64,000 bases of DNA from Mastigias papua (Eukaryota; Cnidaria; Scyphozoa; Rhizostomeae; Mastigiidae), in contig OZ025276.1 in NCBI GenBank assembly GCA_964019165.1, forward strand, positions 2,541,840-2,605,839, read 5' to 3'. The position numbers and the translations under genes are program-made. The stretch's first letter is position 1; the number at the start of each line of letters is the position of its first letter. Positions 53,620-64,000 of this stretch are shown piece after piece. The notes under the pieces were generated by a model that did not search any database, was not told the DNA's origin, and worked only from the letters and a program-made list of their open reading frames with translations.

Positions 53620-55285
53620 TCATTGATCTACCAGGACAGCGTGAACATTAAAATTGCTTGTTTGCAGTACCAAATCATTGTGGACACATGTATTCACTAT
53701 GGCAGTAAAGTGGTTGACATCAAACATTATTTTCAATGGCTTCCTTGCATTGTCAACAAATGTTGGTGGGTTGAAAATAGTGTGCTGCCATGTGCCCTGA
53801 GGCCTGGTTAGAACCATTGATTTGAGTGTATGAAAATCAGAGTTGTCAAAGAAGAAAGTGCTAGTTACATTGTTGATAAATGAGTTATAGCAGTATACCA
53901 GCCTATTCGTAGCCTCTGATAGATCTAAAAGTGCAAGATCGCCACAGTATGTACCCATCTGCATGATGTCAGCAACATATTGATCAAAACTGTACTTGTA
54001 TCCAAGTGCTGCGACCATCTGTCTGTATCTATCTTCATTCTTGTATACTACGTATAATGTGACCTGTCGCATGAATCTGGCAGTGTATGCATTTTCTTGT
54101 TGTTGTGGAAACAGTTGTTTCCATATGGTGTGGATTAGGCAATTGCCATCGCCTAGAGTATGAACTGCCATCAGATATGTTTGCATTATTGGATGTAGTA
54201 GACCTTGCTGACGGTGATTAGTGACCATAGATCCGGATTGAAGCATTGCAACATCTATATCCCTCAATATGGCTAGTATCAGGGTTGCCAAATAGAATTT
54301 CACTGAAGTTGCCAAATCTAGCCTGAGAAAGTGCCAAAAGGTGCCAAATCAGTTTAAGGCAATGAAAACTTGGTTCGCCAAGGTGATCAACTGCCAACAC
54401 AGTGGAATGACATGTTATAGATACAGCCAACTGAGTTTCTATGGTTTTCACGATGTCGTCATCTCGTTCACTCCCAGGCATTCTTCAATGTGAAGCCACA
54501 GTCATTGTGAGTTTACCATGCTTTGCAGTCTCCTGGTGTTTTGTTACACTTTATAGTTGCGGCTGTGTATTCATTCTACACATGGTGCACTACGCATTTT
54601 CTGAGCCATCAAGAGCTTTTTCACCCAAGGGAATGTTCTTTGCCATTCTGGTTTGAATCTTCTAACATTATCGTATACTCCGTTCCATTTATTGCCTTTC
54701 TGTGACCAACCTACATTCATTTTTCATCCCTTAAAGGACTAAAGTGAAATCAGTACCAAATATTATTGCGATTTGATACTACAGCTTATCGTCAAACAGT
54801 CAGAACAAGTTAGTTTAAAGAGGAAGTAGGACAATAATACCCAATCAGCATTAAATATCGAGAATACTTAGACTTGATGCCATCCAATCAGGTAGTGTTG
54901 CATAGCAGGTGACAAGCTAACATGTAAATATGCCCTGCCAATTGGTCCCCGCACGCAAGACTATGTCTGGAAAGGGTCAATGCACTAGAGATATAACACA
55001 AAAGTTAAGGAATACTGTCACTCTTTTAGATACAGCACTGTTAACAGCATTTTATTCGCAAATTTTCTTTAAAGTACCAAGAAGTTGCCAACATGTAGAG
55101 AGTTGCCAGCTTTCGATTGCTGGTTGCCAGCAGGCACAGAAAAGTGCCAACGTTGTCAAATCTGGCAACTAAATTGCCACTTTGGCAACCCTGGCTAGTA
55201 TTGCCTTGAAGTCCTGTGCATACTGAATTGTGTATGATTGCTTGTTGCCATTAAGCGTAAGATGTATACCTCACCATATGTTTGC
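53620..55285 (-). pseudogene. OTU-type cysteine protease gene, split by an hAT insertion
   Basis: The leftward frame through 54279-53620 carries the OTU catalytic block TLGDGNCLIHTIW (Asp, Cys) and a C-terminal NHFTAIV (His). OTU enzymes remove ubiquitin; similar genes often travel in transposons. The frame resumes right of the hAT element (55285-55202, ...NKQSYTIQYAQDFKAIL) and would be continuous without it and one target copy. Further upstream it meets a stop, so the 5' end is unclear. Originally a host or transposon gene; now disrupted. Confidence 0.7.
54280..55193. mobile_element. Non-autonomous hAT element, 914 bp
   Basis: Ends CAGGGTTGCCAAA and TTTGGCAACCCTG are flanked by a perfect 8-bp duplication GCTAGTAT (54272-54279, 55194-55201), diagnostic of hAT. 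No transposase lies inside. It interrupts the OTU frame. Confidence 0.92.
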
Positions 55286-55361
55286 TAACTGAGGAATGGA
55301 CTGGAGTATAGTACCGTTACTACTGCTAGCACTCGTCATAGTACTATGTTGGGGAACAGAG

Positions 55362-56294
55362 CTAGAAATCTGACGACTGCTCATTCGCCTTTTCTAGGCA
55401 TTTAAGTTGCCTCGTATATTCATCATCATTGTACATTGCATGAACTGCATCAATGATACGCCTGTCGAGCTTTTTACTGGTCACTAAATCAGGCAATGCC
55501 ATAATACCCTTTTCTTCCTTTACTTTCCAGGCCTTTTGAATGGTCTTCTTCGATACTTGAAACTCTTTTGCAGCCTTTCGTATTGACCAAGATTCAGGGG
55601 TTAATGTCAGACTTTGTATTTTTCTTCTTCTGGTAGAAGCTTTGACCTTTTCCGTCATTAGATTAACCAGGTGTTTCAAGTCGTTAGAATCTTGCTCCAA
55701 ACTTTCAGATGTTTTTGTCGGCTCCTTCTCTTCAAGTAAATCTGACCTCTGACGTTGCAAAGCAGACGTGACTTTAGAAGAAAAGGCAGCTGTGGCTTGT
55801 TTTAGCTTTCTCTTTCCTTGAATCACTTTTGAGTGAGGAGGAATAGAATGAAGCTTCAATGGTGACACATCACGTTAACCCAATGAAGTGTTTATGGAGT
55901 CCTTGCTCGAACTGGCTGACATATCATGTTCAAATGCATCATCAAAACGTGATTCTTCCTCATCAATACCTGGCAGATCCCCTTCAGCTTCTTACCGACC
56001 AAAGTGCCCTTTCAATGTCATTCTACATGATGGATATATTTTATAGCCCGGAATAAACCCACTAAAGCCATACTGCATCATCTCTTTTGCAAATTTCAGT
56101 GTACTTTCTGCAAGCCCACGTTTAACAGTCTTTCTATGGTTATTGAACGGATCAGACCATTTCATGTGCATACTTGCAAATCTACTTGTCAGTAGTTGCT
56201 TGTGATGAAGACAACTTTCAGCACCAACGGTTAACACTGACAAACCAGATCGCCACATGATAACTTCACGCATTTTCAGAATCAAACTGTTCAA
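55362..56294 (-). pseudogene. Broken HTH / Cys-motif gene of a repeated family
   Basis: The first part (56294-55992) has SVLTVGAESCLHHKQ, SDPFNNH and PGYKIYPSCR. The frame then shifts near 55990 to an acidic stretch, meets an in-frame TAA near 55876 and continues (55868-55362) with a basic region and an HTH-like segment (WSIRKAAKEFQVSKKTIQKA). The pattern DPF..H ... PG.k.C..C is one I associate with multicopy, transposon-like genes of marine invertebrates; that is recall, not proof. Two lesions make it a pseudogene. Confidence 0.5.
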
Positions 56295-56717
56295 TCTTCT
56301 TTAAACCTATTTTCTTACAATATGATAACTTATGACAACGATCACCCAAACTGTTACCAATAGCACTCTCAACGACATCCATGTTCATGTTCAACTAAAG
56401 ACTCTCTGATTCTAAATGTCGTCAGCAAAACCATTTCCGTTTGCATATATAATATCCATCTCCCCTACGTTGTAACGTCTGCTTTATTGCAGATCAAATT
56501 TGTTTTCTGGACATTGGTGAATTGCAACTTGAAGTCCATTGGCACAATGTAACTTTCTGCTTGTTCAATATATGATACATAACTGTGTAGGCACATATCA
56601 CTACCTTAGAAAAGGTGAATGCACAATATAGAGCACTCCAAATGGATATTTGGAAAGGAAATTCTAAAAGCTCTTGAATTGAGTTTCAAGTTTCAACTAA
56701 GCAGAAGTATATATAGA

Positions 56718-56893
<176 letters not shown>

Positions 56894-57382
56894 GGGCGAT
56901 AAAGTATTGGTATGTGGAATGCTTTCACTGAAGTGTGTATAGGGCTATTGCAGAATTTGGTTACCCTAATTTTGCAGTTTTAACTTTCACCCTTTACTTT
57001 TGTCATAGTGTGTATGGTGAAATGCAAGGGGATTCCCAAGTTCATCTCATGATCGCAGATACCTGTTGTCCTTTGTTTTGGACTTTAACTTTGCTTCAGG
57101 GGCATTAAGATCATGATAGTTCCCCTAAAGGCGGTTTTCCACTTGCAGAAAATTTCCGCGGACAGGAACGGAACGCAACAGCAAAAGCTCATGGGCATGT
57201 GCATGTGTCACGTGAATGGAACATTGTCCGTTCCGTTCTGTTCCGAAGAAAGTTGAGCCAAGGTCAACTTTTTCTGCCTTTCCTGTGCGGAAAAGTGTCG
57301 TATGATTTCAATATCCAATGAAATAACTTTGTTTTGTGACTTGCTTGCATGAAGTACAGGGGCAAAACTCATTTACATCATC

Positions 57383-58588
57383 ATGGCGAACAATCTGGAA
57401 GGTGGAGAACAAGAACTCGTTACTTTGGATACTAGCTTTTTTCAATCACAGCAGCATACAGAGCAGTTTGACGAAGGAACCAACAGCGGGAATGGGGATT
57501 CACTGGGAATGCTACTTGAGGACGTTAGGAAATATCGCTGTCTCTGGGACAGCTCATGTAGAGCATTTAAAGACATTCAGAAAAAACAAAATGCCTGGAG
57601 CCTTATTGCAAATAGCTTGCATATTAATGGTAATAGCATAATGTTTACAAGCTTATTATAAATGCGACAAATGTAAAACATTCTAAACAACTATCTGATC
57701 TGTGCAAGATGTTGTTTAACATTGTCGATGCTGGGCCATTGACAAGACAATTCAAGGTTTAGGCCCAATGGATTTGGTCGTTTCAAGAAACTGTCATTAT
57801 GACGGAAATATCTAGACTTTATTTGATTGGGGGACAAAGGGGCCTACAGGTCAAGCTTGGCTTGGAAACAAATTAGGCCTTCATATTGCCTTGGCCCACT
57901 AGTCAAATGTTCCTAAAAGATGCCCTGAATATGTGAAATAGATCATATTTCATCTATAAGCTATATGACTTCTAATATGAATTCTTTGAAATGAAATGTT
58001 AAGTTATTGTTAGCTAAAGAAGCACAAATGCAATGGACAAAAGTAAAGGAGAACTGTCGAAAATGTCTGAAAAGAAGAGAAAAGGCCATGAGATCAGGAG
58101 CAGGAAGGACCCACTTGCCATCCTGTCAGTATTACAAGGAGCTGCAATGTATAACTGACACAATTGCCAATAGGCCAACGTGCAGCACTGTTTCACCGAC
58201 TGCCAATCCAAACATGGTTGCACCCCCATCCCCCTCACATTATTCTCAGACATATCCTGATTTTGCAGTTGATAGTAGCTTAAATGAGAGATCAGTGCCA
58301 TCTCCTGCAACTAATGTTGTGCCACCTCCTGCTACAGTTACTGAAGGACCTTCTAATAAAAAGAGGAAAAAGGATATGAAGGATGATGTACATAGTTTAT
58401 TGATGGCATCGATAAAGCGAGATCTCATCGCTACTGAATCAGCAGAGTCTAATGACAAGGACCCTGACACATTATTTTGCTTGAGCTTGGTGCAGGATTT
58501 CAAAGACTTGCCAGCCCCGAAGAAAAGACTAGCCCGTGTCAAAATAATGCAGGTCCTTTGTGAAATGCATAACGACAGTATTGCATGA
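57383..58588 (+). CDS. Harbinger 2 MADF/Myb-like protein, two exons
   Basis: Exons 57383-57629 and 58014-58588 join in frame (GT/AG), giving 273 residues. The MADF domain spans the junction (LLEDVRKYRCLWDSSCRAF, then MQWTKVKENCRKCLKRREKA). A Pro/Ser-rich linker, a basic KKRKKD patch and a C-terminal helix typical of BESS-like dimerisation follow. It would bind the element ends with the transposase. The frame is intact. Confidence 0.8.
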
Positions 58589-58627
58589 GCCAGGGACACT
58601 TTACCTTACTTAGAATAGTATGTATGT

Positions 58628-59927
58628 TTAATCAAAGTTGTCCTGAACACTTGTTACTTGTTGTATTTGCCATGGAACCTGCCCATTACCCTTATAAAAA
58701 AAGTCTCGGACATTCTGCCTGACAATTGTAGCATCTTTAGAGTACTTATTTAAGCCAAGGTTGCCATTCAAAGGTACTAATCCACCAGATTGATCTGTAT
58801 GCCACCAGGTTCCAGGTCGTGTTCCATTCACTGTTTCCATATCAACCATTTCAGGAGGACAGTATTCATATGAAGCCTCAAACTCTTTCCCATGCATCAA
58901 ATAGTTATGCAATACTACAGAAGCTTTGGTTACTGCAATAACAACTTCCTCTCTTGCGATACTTGATCTGCGAAAAATCCGAAATCTCGATACAAGTATC
59001 CCAAATGTATTTTCGATGATACGTCTGCAACGTGAAAGTCTGTACTTGAATACTCGTTCTTCCATGGCGAGTGAATCTCTAGGGTATGGTTTCATCAAGT
59101 TAGTTCTGAGAGGAAATGCTTCATCTCCAACAAATGCAAAAGGAAACTTAAACTCACTTCCCCAAAGTGACTCAGCTTCTGGTATATTTACTTTGTCTTC
59201 ACTAATAGCATTTCCTACATTACAACTAGAAAAGATTCCTCCTTCGCTATTTCTGCCCGAGTCACCAATGTCTACCATCGTAAACTTGTAGTTGCTGTCG
59301 CATACAGCCATTAGTACAATGGAATGGGTATTTTTGTAATTGAAAAAAGTGGATCCTGATCTTGCAGGTGCTTGCATCACAATATGTTTGCCATCAATTG
59401 CACCAATACAGTGATTAAACTGCCACTTTCTTTCGAATCCCTGAGCACTAAGTATCCATTCACACTCTAATGATGGACAGGGCAAATAGTCTGCTACCAG
59501 TGATTCCCAGATAGCATTTGAAGTCTCATACATTATTCGTCCAATCATACATTATTCGTCCAATGCTGGAAGGGCTGATACGAAAACTTGCTGCAATTGG
59601 TGTTTGTGCATCACCCGTAAAAAGATATCTAAGTGTAACACTTACTCTTTCACTTGGACAAATGGGATCTCTTTTCTCAGAACACTTCTGTATCCTTGGA
59701 GCCACTATTGCTAATAGTTGTTCATATTTTGTTGGGCTCATGCGGAAGTAAGCAAAGAATAGGGCATGATCTTGAAGTATCATCTCTTTTATCAATAAAT
59801 GAAAGTCACCTTTCAATTTTCTCTCCTGGTAAACTTGTCTCACCCACATTTGCTTTTTGCGCATCTTCTCACTCATTAGATTTTGAAGTAGTAGCAGTTT
59901 CTTCGTTGTCGTACTTAGGCGTACCAT
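58628..59927 (-). pseudogene. Harbinger 2 transposase, frameshifted by a 19-bp duplication
   Basis: The N-terminal frame starts most plausibly at ATG 59927. It includes the Lys/Leu-rich leader, FRMSPTKYEQLL and RYLFTGDAQTPIAAS. The C-terminal frame (to 58628) holds the DDE core: GAIDGKH, VGDEAFP, IIENTFGIL. The frames are separated by a perfect 19-bp tandem duplication at 59527-59564, which shifts frame and ends the first part about 7 codons later. No other lesion is seen. Confidence 0.88.
59527..59564. repeat. Perfect 19-bp tandem duplication inside transposase
   Basis: CATACATTATTCGTCCAAT occurs twice head to tail. 19 is not a multiple of three. Confidence 0.95.
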
Positions 59928-60238
59928 TTTATAAAAGACTGTTTTCCTGTCCTGGCCACAAGAAATGTGGACATTAACAACGGAAAATTTTCTGTTCCGT
60001 TCTGCGGACATTTTCTTTTCCATTCCTGTCCGCGGACCATTTTCTATAAGTGGAAAACCGCCTTAAGTTTTTGGTTGATTTTCTGTTCTAAATTAACGTT
60101 CTGTTACTGCAGAAGTATCATTATGATATTCAGGAGGCATTCAATGCACTATTTGGTTATGTACTAGGAGCTCTTAGCTTGCTCTTGATTCTGAGTATAT
60201 GCACATGAGATGGATGTTAGGATGTCTCACTAGTTAGG

Positions 60239-61142
60239 TATGGCTGCCCACTTGTAGCACTATTTAAACTTTTACATATATATTTAAACCTTAACATTTA
60301 AACCTGTTCATTTATATTTAACCTTTTCCATTTACATTTAACTTTTACATTTATATGTAAACTTTTACATTTAACTATTTAAACTTGTACATTTAACTAT
60401 TTAAACTTTTACAGTTATATTTATTAACCTTCTGCATTTATATTTAAACTTCCTGGGACCCAGCGCAGTCTGCAATGCAAATGAGGCTCTCTTGCTTTTC
60501 GCGCTTTTTTGAGTTCGAGTGATAGAGAAATGGATGGAGGTAGAGATAGAAGTGCTCAAGAGGCGTCGTCACTTTTATTAACAGAAGAACCTACAGATAT
60601 GATCACTGCATGACCCAATATGAGTTCTCTATCTGCTGTGCCAAAGAGCATCAGTAGAGCTGTGAACAGCGCAAGGCAGATGCTGTCATCCACTTGCATA
60701 TCACCAACATGAGCTAAAGTATGTAGAACTTGTATTGCTTGCTCGAGGAGATCAATATGCTGCAAAAATTTGGATATTCGCTCATCGCTCTGATATCCTA
60801 TCAGCAAACGGTCTGCTGTAGAGCTTTCTAGAATCAGAGCTAGGCTTCCTTAAAGGTGATCTCCAAAATCCACATTATTGTTAGCCATATCCATCCTTGA
60901 AAACAATATCGATACTAGGGCCTCATTTGTATTACGAACCACGCTTGCTCCCAGGACATTTAAACATACATGTTAAAGTTTAAATATAAATGTAAAAGGT
61001 TACAGTTAAATGTAAAAGTTTAACTATAAATGCAAAGGTTTGAATATAAATGTACAGGTTTAAAAATAAATGACCAGGTTTAACTGTTAAGGTTTAAAAA
61101 TAAATGTTAAAGTTTAGATATTGCCACACTTGGGCAGCCATA
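60239..61142. mobile_element. Foldback-type element with repeat-filled inverted arms
   Basis: Ends TATGGCTGCCCA/TGGGCAGCCATA are flanked by a 6-bp duplication GTTAGG (60233-60238, 61143-61148). Each arm (~200 bp) is built of short units like aacttttacatttat or the inverted form. The ~500-bp centre holds a short leftward open frame (60807-60556) of unknown nature. Superfamily unassigned. Confidence 0.75.
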
Positions 61143-61149
61143 GTTAGGC

Positions 61150-63600
61150 CACTTTGTTTACGTTTGAGATATTGCCCATCAACTCGACTTTACTCCATGA
61201 TTTTTTCATACATATTTTACAGGCAAACACTAGGATGTCACCAACTTTATTCTCAGCTCAGTAACTCTCTTTTCATTTTGTTTTCACTCTATTTACGGTA
61301 GGCCTCATGGTTATTTCCACTATAGATGGTAGAGTTATTTTGGTGAAGTCATATTAAAAGGGTTCTAGTAAACTAAATAGTCTTTTGTTGGGACACAGTT
61401 GCCCTTCTTTCTCAGATCACTTGATATAAATTCCATTACTGAATTCCATAGATCATTCTGCACGTGATGATATACTCTTAAAGGATGAATTTATCTTGCC
61501 CCCACTGAAGTAATACCTTCATTTCAAATCTTAGTTTGTAATGCAGTATATATATTATGACTCAATTCAAAGAATTACTGACTTCCATGGATCATTCTGC
61601 ATATGATAGTATAGTTTTTTAGGGATGAATTAGTACTACATAGCAACATTTTGATTCATGGAGCCACTTTCTTCTATCCAACTACCATTATTGTTTGAAC
61701 TCTGAATTTCACATGGTTGTAACAGATAAGTTAGTACTGGATAGCTGCTTCATTTGTTTTGTATAGCCATAACCTATGAACTCCCCCAAGAAGTTTGGTT
61801 GACATCTAAAAGGATGATTCATGCTGCTCAATCCTGGGCTTTGCAATCTGTTATATATATAAAGGTGTGATATAGGAATACTAAGCAATATTCTTTTGTT
61901 TTATCACCTGGAAATATAAAGCCCTATCACAGATTCCAGTTTTATAACACCTACATTTATGGGTCAGCCTTGATCCTGTACCTCTGTAGACAAGAGTAGT
62001 GGTCACCTACACGATAACAGAACCACTCATACCTGCCAATTCATGTGCTATATTGTATCTGTTATGATATCCTAAAATTATATCACTAGATTTTACAAGA
62101 CTCCTTAAGTTAGACTTGAGTGAAGCAGGAGACAATATATAATGTAGTTTCATTAGCACCTCATTATAGCGAGCATTTTAAACAAGTCTGTGCATAATTC
62201 ATATAATATAGACTAGCTTAGTACTGATAGCCCACTAGAACGCGGGCTCTCCTAGCCCCAGTTGAAAAGGTGCATATTAGCCTTGGAAAGACTAACGCTG
62301 TGCCCCCATGAAAGTTGCATGGTCTGGTCGCATAGGATCACGAGGTGATGTCATGGGCCTCTGTGATGGAGCACCTGACTTTCAGCCTTGCATTGTGCAA
62401 ATCGAAGTAAAGTGCGGGACACACTTGTGCAAACAATGGTCGGATACCTGTGCTAGGCTATGGGGCTTCTTGACTTTCTTCCTGTCCCTTTACCCTCACA
62501 CTGCACCCCAACTAAGATACAATGTCTTCTTTGTTGATGAACAAGGAAAAAGGGGCTAGCATATGATTGGTGATGTCATCAGCCTATGCGATAGAGAACA
62601 TGGAATTGAGTGGTGTATTCGCCAAAGTGACAAAACCATAGTCATGCCAAGTACTAACCATAGTCATAGTGAGAAAAAACCATAGTCATGAAAAAGTCAT
62701 GGGCCAGACATTGTGCAAAACATGCTCAGAAACCTGCAATATGCTATAGGGCTTTCTGACTTCCCTTCTCACTGTATACTAAGACATGAAATAAGTAAAT
62801 GTAACATACATGATAGGACATGGGATAACAGGAGTGAGTGGATTTGATTCAAAGACTTATCTAAAGCTAAAAACATATAGGTTCAGGTCTGTTCAGAGTG
62901 AATGACTTGAAAGGGGATAAAGTGTTAAGTGAAAGTGTGAGGGTGATAACACTGGTCAACGACACATTTTCATCAGAAAAGTCATTAAGTGACTTAGATA
63001 CAGGGTTTCATGCTGATTCCAAATATGTACTTAGTTTTTTCCAATCACATCAGGTTTCGAAGATGAGAGCAGTTACAATTTCTGGAAAAAGTCGGAAAAA
63101 TTTCGCACAAGGTCGTTTTATACCTTGTGGTTATGATGCATTGCAAGCTTTTTCGGCCTTGTATTTTTCGTGCTGGACGTTTTGTAAAAGACTTTTTTCT
63201 AGTTTTGTATGATTGTACATACTTTTGCCTCGTCACATTGCGGATATGTTTTTCGCATGCATTTTGCAGCTTTTGTCATTTGCTTTATGCTGCTTAACAT
63301 CTTCATCACATTTATTAGTTTTTAAATCTGCAGCATAGAACTCTTCGAATGAAATAACCAAAATAAACTGTTGTTTTCTCAGTCACTGTGTATACGCCAT
63401 TGTGAAAAGTTCACCTTTACGCATGCGTAAGCACATGCCCTAAAGAAGATCTGATAACACAAATTTCCTATTCTCAGTAGCAATGTCTTCATATGTGAAT
63501 CATATTAAAGTATCAGGTACTGTTTGATCATCGTATACTTGATCATTGTATAATGTATACATTTCATGCTGATTTGCTAGATTAGATTTCTATTTTTGAT
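61150..63600. other. Host DNA, no gene recognised
   Basis: A diverged duplication of about 50 bp (gatcattctgcacgtgatga type) lies at about 61450 and 61592, and short aaccatagtcatg repeats lie near 62640-62690. Open frames are short and without recognisable domains. Confidence 0.5.
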
Positions 63601-63663
63601 TTGTGGCGTAGTAGCTACGTTCTTCATCAACAACATCGAAATGTTTGGTACAGATTGTTAGAA

Positions 63664-64000
63664 ATGTCCAGAAAATGTGTTAATGCAGCTGATTCGTTTT
63701 GTTACATATGTGGACAATATACATTAACTACACAAAAAAGATCTATCTCATTTGAAAGTAAAAAACTGTATCGTCTCTACTTTGACTGCCAGCTAGGTGA
63801 CCAAGATAAGGAATGGGCACCACACATAACTGTAACAGTGGTTGTTGAGGCTTGAAAGACTGGTTTAACAGAAGAAAGGTGCTGATGCCATTTGCAAGTC
63901 CTATGACTTGGAGAGAACCCAAAAATCATGGTGACAACTGTTACTTTTGCTTAACTAAAGTAAAAGGATTCTCTGCAAAAAATCGTAAGCACATTGCATA
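63664..64000 (+). pseudogene. Cys-rich transposon-like gene fragment, cut by window edge
   Basis: From ATG 63664 the frame reads SRKCVNAADSFCYICGQYTL, then LYRLYFDCQLGDQDKEWAPH. A frame change near 63825-63850, where a CxxC is expected, leads to another frame with MPFASPMTWREPKNHGDNCY up to the edge. This order (C..FCYICG ... GDQDK.WAPH ... WREP..H..CYFC) is a multicopy gene family of invertebrate genomes. The frameshift suggests a relic. Confidence 0.6.

Larger units (their letters stand above)
57129..60063. mobile_element. PIF/Harbinger transposon 2, 2.9 kb
   Basis: Terminal inverted repeats of about 45 bp start AGGCGGTTTTCCACTT, with TAA target duplications (57126-57128, 60064-60066). It carries an opposed gene pair (MADF protein on plus, transposase on minus). 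Family differs from 48825-53076 but matches the fragment at 23093-23545. The transposase is broken by a short duplication. Confidence 0.9.

Overview
The window looks like genomic DNA of an animal, probably a marine invertebrate. Intron-containing DNA transposons (two PIF/Harbinger elements, an hAT element), DIRS, copia and LINE relics, abundant satellites and spliced exons sit around two integrated Maverick/Polinton (adintovirus-like) virus elements. The species cannot be read from the sequence. The two virus elements are much more AT-rich than the flanking DNA, densely packed and intronless.

Layout. 1-~8560: Maverick A, cut by the window on the left and truncated on the right. It keeps an ankyrin-like gene, a Cys-rich gene (possibly VLTF3-like) and a morphogenesis block (two fibres, protease, membrane-active minor protein, major capsid, small core protein, penton). 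It has no polymerase, integrase or ATPase. ~8560-25670: host DNA with minisatellites, foldbacks, a 14-bp satellite and relics of copia, DIRS, Harbinger and LINE elements, plus two short spliced exons of an unidentified gene. 25679-47398: Maverick B, a complete 21.7-kb element with ~1.5-kb terminal inverted repeats (TIRs) and a perfect 6-bp target duplication (GACATG). 47405-64000: host DNA with a 220-bp tandem repeat, a complete two-gene Harbinger (48825-53076), an OTU-protease gene split by an hAT element (54280-55193), a broken HTH gene, a second Harbinger (57129-60063), a foldback element (60239-61142) and a zinc-finger gene fragment at the right edge.

How Maverick B works as a unit. Three genes at the left end run rightward (two ankyrin-like proteins, one Cys-rich protein). 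All others run leftward: ankyrin-like, packaging ATPase, two DUF5679 zinc ribbons (one fused to a phospholipase A2 domain), integrase, protein-primed DNA polymerase, a conserved unknown, penton, core protein, major capsid, pVI-like protein, adenain-like protease, lectin-like fibre, long shaft fibre, and a small HDCYG protein. This is a complete virus gene set: replication, integration, packaging, capsid, maturation, host attachment. Almost every gene starts just after the same AT-rich motif.

The most notable signals are these. (1) The protease and integrase frames of Maverick B both open in the -1 frame from an A_AAA_AAA heptamer inside the preceding ORF, as in retroviral gag-pro-pol recoding. 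For the protease no upstream AUG could supply the conserved N-terminal part. (2) All four fibre-type proteins of the two elements share an N-terminal MG-x-x-DG signature, probably a capsid anchor. (3) The long fibre gene is interrupted exactly once in each element, at different places and by different lesions. (4) Both elements carry a Cys-rich gene resembling late transcription factor VLTF3, and ankyrin-like repeats of 27 residues.
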